Notes under the pieces: model-generated
What the model was told of the DNA's origin: nothing
Database searches by the model: none
The model's input: the letters and a program-made list of their open reading frames with translations, nothing else
From: an uncultured Mycoplasmatota bacterium
GTDB taxonomy: Bacteria > Bacillota_I > Bacilli_A > RF39 > UBA660
Reading direction: 5' to 3'
Assembly (NCBI GenBank): GCA_900554305.1
Contig: USGV01000005.1
Coordinates: forward strand, 1-64,000
DNA: 64,000 bases
Translations under genes and position numbers: made by a program
Shown here: positions 57,555 to 64,000 of the stretch, one piece after another
How positions within the stretch are numbered: the stretch's first letter is position 1
How the letters are laid out: every line of letters begins with the position of its first letter

Positions 57555-59876
57555 ATGGCAGAGGTAACTGATGTTTTAGAGGAACTAATTGTAGTAAAGA
57601 GAAATGGTAAAAAAGTTCCTTTTGATGGAGCAAAAATTGCTTTGGCTATCAAAAAGGGGTTTGATAGTGTTGAAGTAGATACTGAAGAAGATGAGAAGGA
57701 AAGAAAGTATACTTCTCAAGATATTCAAAAAGTTTATCAAGCAGTTTTAAAGAAAATTGAAAAAGACGCAGAAGAAAAAAATAAAAAATTTAAAATAGAA
57801 GAAATTCAAGATTATATCGAAGGAGAACTTTCTAGTAAGGGTTATGATGATGTTTATAAATCTTTTTCTGAATATAGAGAAAGAAGAAATCAGTCAAGAG
57901 AAAGTTTCTTTGGAGATAATAAAACACATAAGTTTTTAAAATCATTAGAAAATTTAGGATTAAAATCTGCTAATGATGAAGATGCTAAAAGAGAAAATGC
58001 TAATATTGATGGTAATAGCCCAATGGGAACAATGTTACAGTATGGTGGAACAGTTTCTAAAGAGTTTGCAAAAGCTTATTTAATGAAAAAAGAATATGCA
58101 GAAGCACATGATAATGGAACTATTCATATTCATGATATGGATTTCTTAGCTATGGGAACTACTACTTGTTGTCAAATCGATTTATCAAAATTATTTAAAA
58201 ATGGATTTGATACTGGTCACGGATATATTCGACCACCTCAAGATATTTCAACTTATGCTTCTTTAGCTTGTATCGCAGTCCAAGCTAATCAAAATGATCA
58301 ACATGGAGGCCAAGCAATTCCGGCGCTTGATTATTATTTAGCACCTGGTGTGTTAAAGACATTTAAAAAACAGTTTAAGCAAACAATTTATGATTTTCTA
58401 GATTTAGAAGGATTTATTCCTGTGATTAATATTGATAGAATTATTCGTGAAATTGATAAATCAGAATCTATTGAACTTAACGTAGAAGATTTTAGTGATT
58501 ATCAAAAAGGATCAAGCAGGATTCATGAAATTTTCGAAAAAAGTTATGAGAAGGCTTTACAAAAGACTGAACGTGCAACACAACAAGCAATGGAAGCGTT
58601 TATTCATAATTTAAATACAATGCATTCTAGAGCCGGTGCACAAGTACCATTTTCATCTGTTAACTTTGGAACGGATACTACTCCAGAAGGAAGAATGGTA
58701 ATCAGAAACTTCTTACTTTCTGAAGATCGTGGACTTGGAAAGGGTGAGACACCAATTTTCCCAGTATCAATTTTCAAAGTAAAAGAAGGAGTTAATTATA
58801 ATAAGGAAGATCCTAATTATGATTTGTTTAAGTTAGCTTGTAAAGTTTCTGCTAAAAGACTTTTCCCTAACTTTGCTTTTATTGATGCTCCTTTTAATAA
58901 GAAATATTATAAAGAAGGGGACTTTAATACAGAAATTGCTTATATGGGATGTCGTACTAGAGTTATTGGAGATGTTACTTCTCCAGATAATGAAGTTGTT
59001 ACAGGACGTGGAAACTTATCGTTTACAACTATTAATTTACCAAGACTTGGAATTAAATATGGTATTGCTTTGAAAGAAAGAGATAAAGCAGATATGAAAG
59101 GATTTTATCAAGAACTTGGTGAGATTATGGATATGGTAAGAGATCAATTACTTGAACGTTTTGAAGTTCAATGCAGTAAACATAATTATAATTTCCCATT
59201 CTTACTTGGACAAGGGGTTTGGACAAATGGTGAAAAATTGAAACCAACAGATCGTCTTAGAAAAGTTTGGAAACATGGAACTTTATCAACCGGATTTATT
59301 GGTCTTGCTGAATGTTTAAAAGCACTTACTGGTAAACATCATGGTGAAAGTGAAGAAAGTCAAAAATTGGGGTTAGAAATTATTGAGTTTATGCGTAAAC
59401 GTTGTGATGAAAATTCTAAGAAATATAACTTGAACTTTACTTGCCTTGCTACTCCTGCAGAAGGTTTGGCTGGTAGATTTACTTCTATTGATAGAGCTAT
59501 TTATGGAAAGATTAAAGGTGTTACTGATAGAGAATACTACACAAATTCATTCCATGTTCCAGTTTATTATCATATTAGTATTCATGATAAATTAGCAAAA
59601 GAAGCTCCATATCATGAATTAACTAACGGTGGACATATTTCTTATGTTGAATTAGATGGAGATACTGCTTCTAATGTTGAAGCATTTGAAAGTGTTGTAC
59701 GTGCTATGAAAGAAGCAGGACTTGGCTATGGTGCAGTTAATCATCCAGTAGATCGTGATCCAGTATGCGGTTATGTTGGAGTTATTAATGATGTATGCCC
59801 TAAATGTGGACGTCATGAATTTGAGGGGGTTCCAATGGAAAAGATTACATCTATCGATACAGGTTGTTGTGAATAG
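57555..59876 (+). CDS. nrdD: Anaerobic ribonucleoside-triphosphate reductase, copy 2, lacking the glycyl-radical loop
   Basis: A 773-residue class III reductase: ATP-cone (about 8-105, LIVVKRNGKKVPFDGAK), barrel with MGTTTCCQIDLSKL and NLNTMHSRAGAQVPFSS, and a zinc site (VCGYVG...CPKCG). It ends 22 residues after the zinc site in TSIDTGCCE with no RxxGYL loop, so it cannot carry its own radical. The small gene 39 bases downstream encodes that loop. The two copies are only distantly alike in length and core sequence. ATGTGGGAGGT precedes the start. Confidence 0.9.
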   Translation: MAEVTDVLEELIVVKRNGKKVPFDGAKIALAIKKGFDSVEVDTEEDEKERKYTSQDIQKVYQAVLKKIEKDAEEKNKKFKIEEIQDYIEGELSSKGYDDVYKSFSEYRERRNQSRESFFGDNKTHKFLKSLENLGLKSANDEDAKRENANIDGNSPMGTMLQYGGTVSKEFAKAYLMKKEYAEAHDNGTIHIHDMDFLAMGTTTCCQIDLSKLFKNGFDTGHGYIRPPQDISTYASLACIAVQANQNDQHGGQAIPALDYYLAPGVLKTFKKQFKQTIYDFLDLEGFIPVINIDRIIREIDKSESIELNVEDFSDYQKGSSRIHEIFEKSYEKALQKTERATQQAMEAFIHNLNTMHSRAGAQVPFSSVNFGTDTTPEGRMVIRNFLLSEDRGLGKGETPIFPVSIFKVKEGVNYNKEDPNYDLFKLACKVSAKRLFPNFAFIDAPFNKKYYKEGDFNTEIAYMGCRTRVIGDVTSPDNEVVTGRGNLSFTTINLPRLGIKYGIALKERDKADMKGFYQELGEIMDMVRDQLLERFEVQCSKHNYNFPFLLGQGVWTNGEKLKPTDRLRKVWKHGTLSTGFIGLAECLKALTGKHHGESEESQKLGLEIIEFMRKRCDENSKKYNLNFTCLATPAEGLAGRFTSIDRAIYGKIKGVTDREYYTNSFHVPVYYHISIHDKLAKEAPYHELTNGGHISYVELDGDTASNVEAFESVVRAMKEAGLGYGAVNHPVDRDPVCGYVGVINDVCPKCGRHEFEGVPMEKITSIDTGCCE

Positions 59877-59915
59877 TTTATATATATAATAAATAAAGAA
59901 AAGAGGAGAATTATT

Positions 59916-60077
59916 ATGGAAAAAATTATTGGTGAAGGACAAAAATTTGAAAGAATTAGACGAGTTACAGGTTATTTAGCAGGTGATGTTTCTAGATTTA
60001 ATAATGGTAAACGTGCTGAAGAAAGAGATCGTGTAAAACATACTGGATTAAAAGAAATTATGAAAGAGGATAAGTAA
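59916..60077 (+). CDS. Free-standing glycyl-radical domain of NrdD (53 aa)
   Basis: A 53-residue protein: after MEKIIGEGQK comes FERIRRVTGYLAGDVSRF, then NNGKRAEERDRVKHTG. Gly19 in RVTGYL corresponds to the radical glycine of NrdD C-termini, and the following RF-N-GK-E-RVKH pattern is the normal end of class III reductases. AAGAGGAGAATTATT precedes its ATG. It lies between a reductase that lacks this loop and its activase gene, so it probably joins NrdD2 in trans and is the substrate of NrdG2; it might also act as a repair part, as GrcA does for pyruvate formate-lyase. Confidence 0.8.
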   Translation: MEKIIGEGQKFERIRRVTGYLAGDVSRFNNGKRAEERDRVKHTGLKEIMKEDK

Positions 60078-60081
60078 AAAA

Positions 60082-60633
60082 ATGAAAATCAGGTTGGCTG
60101 CTTATTTGCAGCCTGACTCTATTGTGGATGGAGAAGGAGTAAGAACGGTTGTTTGGACACAAGGATGTCCACATCATTGCCCTGGTTGTCATAATGCTAG
60201 TACTTGGGATTTTGATGGTGGTGCTTTGATTGAAGTAGAAGATGTAATCAAGGAGTTAAAAAAAATTAAAAATCAAGACGGTATTACTCTTTCTGGAGGA
60301 GATCCAGTTTGTCAAGCTGATGCTTGCTATGAAATTAGTAAAGCCGCACATGAGATGGGACTTAATGTGTGGTGTTATACGGGATTTACCTATGAACAAA
60401 TGTTACTTAATCCAAAGATGAGGCGTTTACTTGATCAAGTGGATGTTTTGGTAGATGGAAAATTTCTTCAAGAAGAGAAAAGCTATGATATTTATTTTAG
60501 AGGATCTAGAAATCAACGTATTATTGATGTTCCTAAAAGTTTAGAAGCAGAACAAGTTGTTCTTGTAGATAAGTATATGAAAGATAAGGATTATAATGAG
60601 ACTTATCAAAAGCCAGACTATTTATTTATTTAA
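60082..60633 (+). CDS. nrdG: Anaerobic reductase-activating radical-SAM protein, copy 2
   Basis: A 183-residue activase with CPHHCPGC (CX3CX2C), DGITLSGGDPV, NVWCYTGFTYEQ and RIIDVPKSL. It starts four bases after the small glycyl-radical gene, sharing GAGGATAAG overlap as ribosome binding site. It presumably installs the radical on Gly19 of the small protein. The sequence differs markedly from copy 1 outside the motifs. Confidence 0.92.
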   Translation: MKIRLAAYLQPDSIVDGEGVRTVVWTQGCPHHCPGCHNASTWDFDGGALIEVEDVIKELKKIKNQDGITLSGGDPVCQADACYEISKAAHEMGLNVWCYTGFTYEQMLLNPKMRRLLDQVDVLVDGKFLQEEKSYDIYFRGSRNQRIIDVPKSLEAEQVVLVDKYMKDKDYNETYQKPDYLFI

Positions 60634-60646
60634 ATAGTCTTTTTTA
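60613..60646 (+). terminator. Intrinsic terminator after nrdG2
   Basis: AGACTATTTA/TAAATAGTCT stem with loop TTTATT and T tail; overlaps the nrdG2 stop. Confidence 0.85.
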
Positions 60647-60693
60647 TTATTTAATTCTATTTTTTTATGTTATTATATAATAGAGGGAAGTAT

Positions 60694-61416
60694 ATGACGA
60701 AGATATTTAATGTTAAGAAAAATTCAAATCATCCGATTCATGAAAAACACCATGAAAAAAGACTTGTTTTTAAGACATTTATTTGTCTTATTTATTTGAT
60801 AGTTATTACAATATTAGTTGTTTGCATTTATCAGTTGTATCACGAAAAAGAAAAAGTTCTGCCTTGGAGTGAAGCGGAGAGTGTAGAGGATTATACCTAT
60901 ATTACTATTTCTAAGATGAGTGAAAAATTTGCTTATTATGAAAATTCAAAGAAAGAGATTCACTTTGTTATTGAGGAAGAAGATACTGGACAGTGGCATA
61001 CTTATTTGGTAGCAATCGATGAAGATGATTACTCTAAATATAAAGATATTATAGATTATACTTATGAGAGAACGACTGAAGTTCCTGAACCAGTGAAAGT
61101 TTATGGTTATCCAGTTGTTATAGATGATGAGTTGAAACAGTTAGCAATTCAAAATATTACTAATTTTGTACCTGCAGAAAATGAAGTTGTTATTACTAAT
61201 GATAATTTTAATACTTATTTAACAAATAGTTATTTAGATACTACACTTCCGAGACAAGAAAAATTCAGTTTTGCCCTTTTTTTAGTCATAGTTATTCTTA
61301 TTATTGTTGTTTTAATGTTTATTCTTACGATTCTTGATCAGGATAAAGTGGTTTATCGGAAAGTAGAAGACGTTTATTATGGTAAACGAAAGAAATTATT
61401 TTCTGTTCGTAAGTAG
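60694..61416 (+). CDS. Two-helix membrane protein, unknown
   Basis: A 240-residue protein: a basic, His-rich N-terminus (NSNHPIHEKHHEKR), a membrane helix at about 26-48, an extracytoplasmic acidic domain (about 50-185), a second helix (about 190-213), and a basic cytoplasmic tail. No family recognised. AGAGGGAAGTAT precedes the start. It follows the nrdG2 terminator and probably has its own promoter (TATATAAT near 60674). Confidence 0.5.
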   Translation: MTKIFNVKKNSNHPIHEKHHEKRLVFKTFICLIYLIVITILVVCIYQLYHEKEKVLPWSEAESVEDYTYITISKMSEKFAYYENSKKEIHFVIEEEDTGQWHTYLVAIDEDDYSKYKDIIDYTYERTTEVPEPVKVYGYPVVIDDELKQLAIQNITNFVPAENEVVITNDNFNTYLTNSYLDTTLPRQEKFSFALFLVIVILIIVVLMFILTILDQDKVVYRKVEDVYYGKRKKLFSVRK

Positions 61417-61468
61417 GATATTTGATAATTAGTAGTTTTTCATATATACTAATAAAGAAGGTGATTGT

Positions 61469-62695
61469 ATGCAATTTATAGAAATTACAGAAGAAAAATA
61501 TCGTGCTTTTTGGGAAAATCATCCATTAAAAACATTTTTATCTGCACCAGAAATTGGTAGTTTACGAAAAAGTAATGGTTGGGATGTTTACTTTGTTGGA
61601 GTAGAAGATAAAAAGAAATTAATTGCTGCAGCGATGCTTGTTTCTCATAAACGTCATTTTGGTAAATATGAATTTTATTCTCCTAGAGGAGTACTTGTTG
61701 ATTATGAAAATGAAGATTTATTACATTATTTTTTAGATGAAATAAAGGAATTTGTAAAAAAACATCAAGGATATATTTTTAGAATGGATCCCTATGTTAT
61801 ATATAAGGAAAGAGATATTGATGGTAATATAGTAGAAGATGGTGTAAATCATAGTACTGTTGTTTCTCATTTAGAAAGTTTAGGATTTAAAAAAGTAAGT
61901 ATTCCAGATATGGAACAAGTTGGTTGGATGTTTTCTTTACCTTTGGAAGGAAAGAGTTGCGAGCAAATATTAAAAGAGATGAAACCTAATACAAGAAATA
62001 CGATTCGTAAGACTGAAAAAATTGGTATTACTGTGAAAGAATTAGGATATGATGAATTGGATCGATTTCAAAATATTATGGTGGAGACAGGAGAGAGAAA
62101 GAATTTTTCTATTCGTAGTGTAGATTACTATCAAAAGATGTATGAACTTTTTCATGACAAAGGTGAAGTTAAGTATTATGTTACAGAGTTAGATTTAGTA
62201 AAGTATCAGAAAAAATTGGAGGAAGATAAAAAGTCAGCAGAAGATAAGTTATCTAAGCTTAGTAATGCAAAATATAATGAAGGTCAAAAGAAAAACTTAG
62301 AGAATGAAATTGCTTCTTATGAGAAGAGAATTAAGGATGCAGAGGATATTAGGATAGAGAAAAATACGAATGTTATTACTTTATCTGGGTCGATGTTTAT
62401 GATAATACAACCTGAGATTATTTACTTATCTAGTGGTAATTATGAAGAGTTTATGAAGTTTAATTCTCAGTATTTATTGCAGTGGATGATGATACAGTAT
62501 GGCATAGAACATGGATTTAAAAAGCATAACTTTTATGGGATTCCAGCGAATATTAATGAACATCCAAAAGATTATGGAATCTATGAATTTAAACGTGGTT
62601 TTAATGGTATTGTTGAGGAGTTAATTGGTGAGTTTGAACTTCCTATTACCTGGCACTATTATTTAATGAAATTTATTCATAAGATAAGAAAGTAG
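61469..62695 (+). CDS. FemAB/MurM-type peptidoglycan bridge aminoacyltransferase
   Basis: A 408-residue protein with two GNAT-like halves (FYSPRGVLVDYENEDLL, MKPNTRNTIRKTEKIGI, then IEHGFKKHNFYGIP and YGIYEFKRGFNG) separated by an antiparallel coiled-coil arm at about 245-300, as in FemA/FemX/MurM. These enzymes add amino acids from aminoacyl-tRNA to lipid II. Which amino acid is added is not shown. AAGAAGGTGATTGT precedes the start. Confidence 0.85.
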   Translation: MQFIEITEEKYRAFWENHPLKTFLSAPEIGSLRKSNGWDVYFVGVEDKKKLIAAAMLVSHKRHFGKYEFYSPRGVLVDYENEDLLHYFLDEIKEFVKKHQGYIFRMDPYVIYKERDIDGNIVEDGVNHSTVVSHLESLGFKKVSIPDMEQVGWMFSLPLEGKSCEQILKEMKPNTRNTIRKTEKIGITVKELGYDELDRFQNIMVETGERKNFSIRSVDYYQKMYELFHDKGEVKYYVTELDLVKYQKKLEEDKKSAEDKLSKLSNAKYNEGQKKNLENEIASYEKRIKDAEDIRIEKNTNVITLSGSMFMIIQPEIIYLSSGNYEEFMKFNSQYLLQWMMIQYGIEHGFKKHNFYGIPANINEHPKDYGIYEFKRGFNGIVEELIGEFELPITWHYYLMKFIHKIRK

Positions 62696-62714
62696 AAAGT
62701 TGTGGGTGTCGATT

Positions 62715-64000
62715 ATGAATGGTGAAAATGAATATGAAAGATTAAAGAAATTAGGGTATACAGAGGAACAAATAGAAGTTGTTTTAGGACCTATTAGTAA
62801 ATTGGAATTAAATGATTCTCCTATGGGACCTGGCAGACAAGATAAGAGTGTTAATGTTACTGATTCTAATGGTAATACTATGAGAACTGGTAATATTATG
62901 TTAGGTCATAATAAAGAAGGAATTCCTTTAACGAATGGAGAATATGTTAGCTTAGAGGAATTAAAAGAAGCAGTTTCTCAATATGTAAGTGAACATCAGG
63001 AAAAGAGAAAAATAGTTTGCAAAAAAACAGGGAAAAGTGTGGATGTTTCTACGATGAGTGATGCTATTGCAAAAGCGTTGGCAGAGGAAGCACAAATACA
63101 TCTGCAAGGACCATCTATGAAGGTTACTAATCAAGATACGATGTCTTATGCTCTTGGAAAGGATAGGAAAAAAGGCGGATTATTTATGCTTGGTAATCAT
63201 GGCTTTAAATTATCTACTGGTGAATATGTTACTGTTGAAGAATTTAGAAAAGCTATGGAATCTTATGTATATATGAAAAAGGAGAAAGAAGAAACCGTTG
63301 TTCCTCCTCTTGTACTTCCTCCAGAAAAAACTCATCGAGGTCCAGAAAATGTTGTTATTTTTGGTGAAGATCCTAAAGAAGTACCGAAGATTATACTTCC
63401 TGGTGAAGAGGATAAAAAACCGGGACCCAGGGTTATTTATTTACCTGGTGGAAAGGAGCATATAGTTCCAGAGGAAACTTCTATTATTCCTGTAAATCCT
63501 GGAGAGACTGTTATTAAGCCTGTTGGTCCTGATAATACGGGTGTTGCTGTAGTTCCGGCGGATACTCATATTCCAGCGGTTACTCCAGAACCTGTTGTAA
63601 GAGTGCCAGCTCCGGTGCCTCCTCAACCTCAACCTAACCCAGAACCTACGGTTCCTACAAAAGAGCCAGAAACTGTAAAGAAAAATACAACGAAAAAGGT
63701 AAAGAAGAAACGGTGGTTTAATTTTATTCCACTTCTTGTTTCTGCCGCTATTATTGCTGCGATGGGAATAGCTGGTCATTTTACTAAAACAGAAAAACAG
63801 GATGTTGTAGATTATGTTGTTCATCAGATGGAAGAACAAGTTACTTATAAGTCTGTTGATGAGCTGGTTGAAGATACAATGGCTGGGTTAAAAACAGGGG
63901 ATACAATTTATATGGGACAAGGCCAAGCTTTCTTTCATGAGAGTGATAGAGTATCTGATATTCATGATACATTTGGTAATCCAGAAGGATTACGTCCAAC
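62715..64000 (+). CDS. Large membrane protein with repeated modules (3' end outside window)
   Basis: The frame is open from ATG 62715 to the window end (428 codons). Two related modules come first: MLGHNKEGIPLTNGEYVSLEELKEAVSQYV and, after a spacer, MLGNHGFKLSTGEYVTVEEFRKAMESYV (compare positions about 62-92 and 156-186). A Pro/Val-rich linker (about 200-320) and a basic segment lead to a membrane helix (FIPLLVSAAIIAAMGIAG) near 338-355, so the visible N-terminal region is cytoplasmic and the remainder outside. No family recognised. GTGGGTG is a weak ribosome binding site. Confidence 0.6.
   Translation, partial: MNGENEYERLKKLGYTEEQIEVVLGPISKLELNDSPMGPGRQDKSVNVTDSNGNTMRTGNIMLGHNKEGIPLTNGEYVSLEELKEAVSQYVSEHQEKRKIVCKKTGKSVDVSTMSDAIAKALAEEAQIHLQGPSMKVTNQDTMSYALGKDRKKGGLFMLGNHGFKLSTGEYVTVEEFRKAMESYVYMKKEKEETVVPPLVLPPEKTHRGPENVVIFGEDPKEVPKIILPGEEDKKPGPRVIYLPGGKEHIVPEETSIIPVNPGETVIKPVGPDNTGVAVVPADTHIPAVTPEPVVRVPAPVPPQPQPNPEPTVPTKEPETVKKNTTKKVKKKRWFNFIPLLVSAAIIAAMGIAGHFTKTEKQDVVDYVVHQMEEQVTYKSVDELVEDTMAGLKTGDTIYMGQGQAFFHESDRVSDIHDTFGNPEGLRP

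Noticed and set aside
59820-59920. Sequencing frameshift separating NrdD2 from its glycyl-radical loop
   Set aside because: The spacer holds several stop codons, and the small gene has its own AAGAGGAGAA site and start, so one indel would not join them cleanly.
63441-63839. Minus-strand open frame near the window end
   Set aside because: It lies opposite the open frame from 62715, which has repeats and a membrane helix; the Trp/Arg/Asn-rich translation looks like antisense of a Pro/Val-rich region.
1-64000. tRNA, rRNA, CRISPR, insertion sequence or prophage
   Set aside because: None of the expected conserved stems, repeat arrays, transposases or phage genes was seen by reading the sequence; a covariance search for tRNAs was not possible.
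1-64000. Mycoplasma-type code (TGA as tryptophan)
   Set aside because: Genes end properly at TGA (8717-8719, 18550-18552), and conserved tryptophans are TGG.

Overview
The window is AT-rich DNA from a low-GC Gram-positive bacterium. It uses the standard code: conserved tryptophans are TGG, and TGA is used as a stop, for example in ldh and the cysteine desulfurase gene. Three observations point to an anaerobic, endospore-forming member of the Bacilli. Gene order is Bacillus-like in several places (miaB-ricA-...-cotE; rlmN-prpC-prkC-rsgA-rpe; uppS-cdsA-rseP; a ydjGHI-like cluster). Sporulation genes are present (spoVS, cotE, a pair of YjcZ-like miniproteins). Two oxygen-sensitive class III ribonucleotide reductases sit side by side. 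Assignment to an uncultured gut lineage near Erysipelotrichales/RF39 is inference. I saw no rRNA, tRNA, CRISPR array, IS element or phage gene. Most genes are on the + strand.

Layout. 0-8.7 kb: end of a membrane protein gene, rpoZ, recX, a large membrane protein, prsA (minus strand), two spore-type miniproteins, a CmpB-like membrane protein, a HIT protein, an unknown gene pair and a SufS-like cysteine desulfurase. 8.8-20.6 kb: ssb, a kinase-like protein, a GNAT enzyme, pyrimidine-nucleoside phosphorylase, a surface operon (thioester-domain adhesin, sortase, membrane protein), two peptidoglycan carboxypeptidases, an anchored SGNH hydrolase, ldh, spoVS, a zinc-ribbon membrane protein and an HD hydrolase. 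20.6-31 kb: a serine-type T-box leader ahead of a dipeptidase and serS, a YdjGHI-like membrane cluster without a PspA gene, an ankyrin protein, miaB and ricA. 31.5-37.8 kb: cotE, rpsP-khpA, uppS-cdsA-rseP and priA.

37.8-49.9 kb: two proteins with ADP-ribosyltransferase-like motifs lie between priA and fmt, where Bacillus has def. Then come the rlmN-prpC-prkC-rsgA-rpe block, two paralogous membrane proteins and a 3D-domain cell-wall protein preceded by WalR-like direct repeats. 50-52.2 kb: tex. 52.2-60.6 kb: a kinase-like protein and a Crp/Fnr regulator divergent from nrdD1-nrdG1-dut, followed by nrdD2, a 53-residue free glycyl-radical domain and nrdG2. 60.7-64 kb: a membrane protein, a FemAB-type transferase and a large incomplete membrane protein.

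Most notable are the anaerobic nucleotide-reduction island and the surface operon. In the island, NrdD2 ends before the glycyl-radical loop, and that loop is supplied by a separate small gene with its own ribosome binding site. Inverted repeats of the form TTGTTG-N6-CAACAA occur upstream of both nrdD genes, one of them in the divergent crp/nrdD1 promoter region. In the surface operon, a Cys-Gln thioester adhesin is encoded next to a sortase that lacks the usual catalytic arginine.
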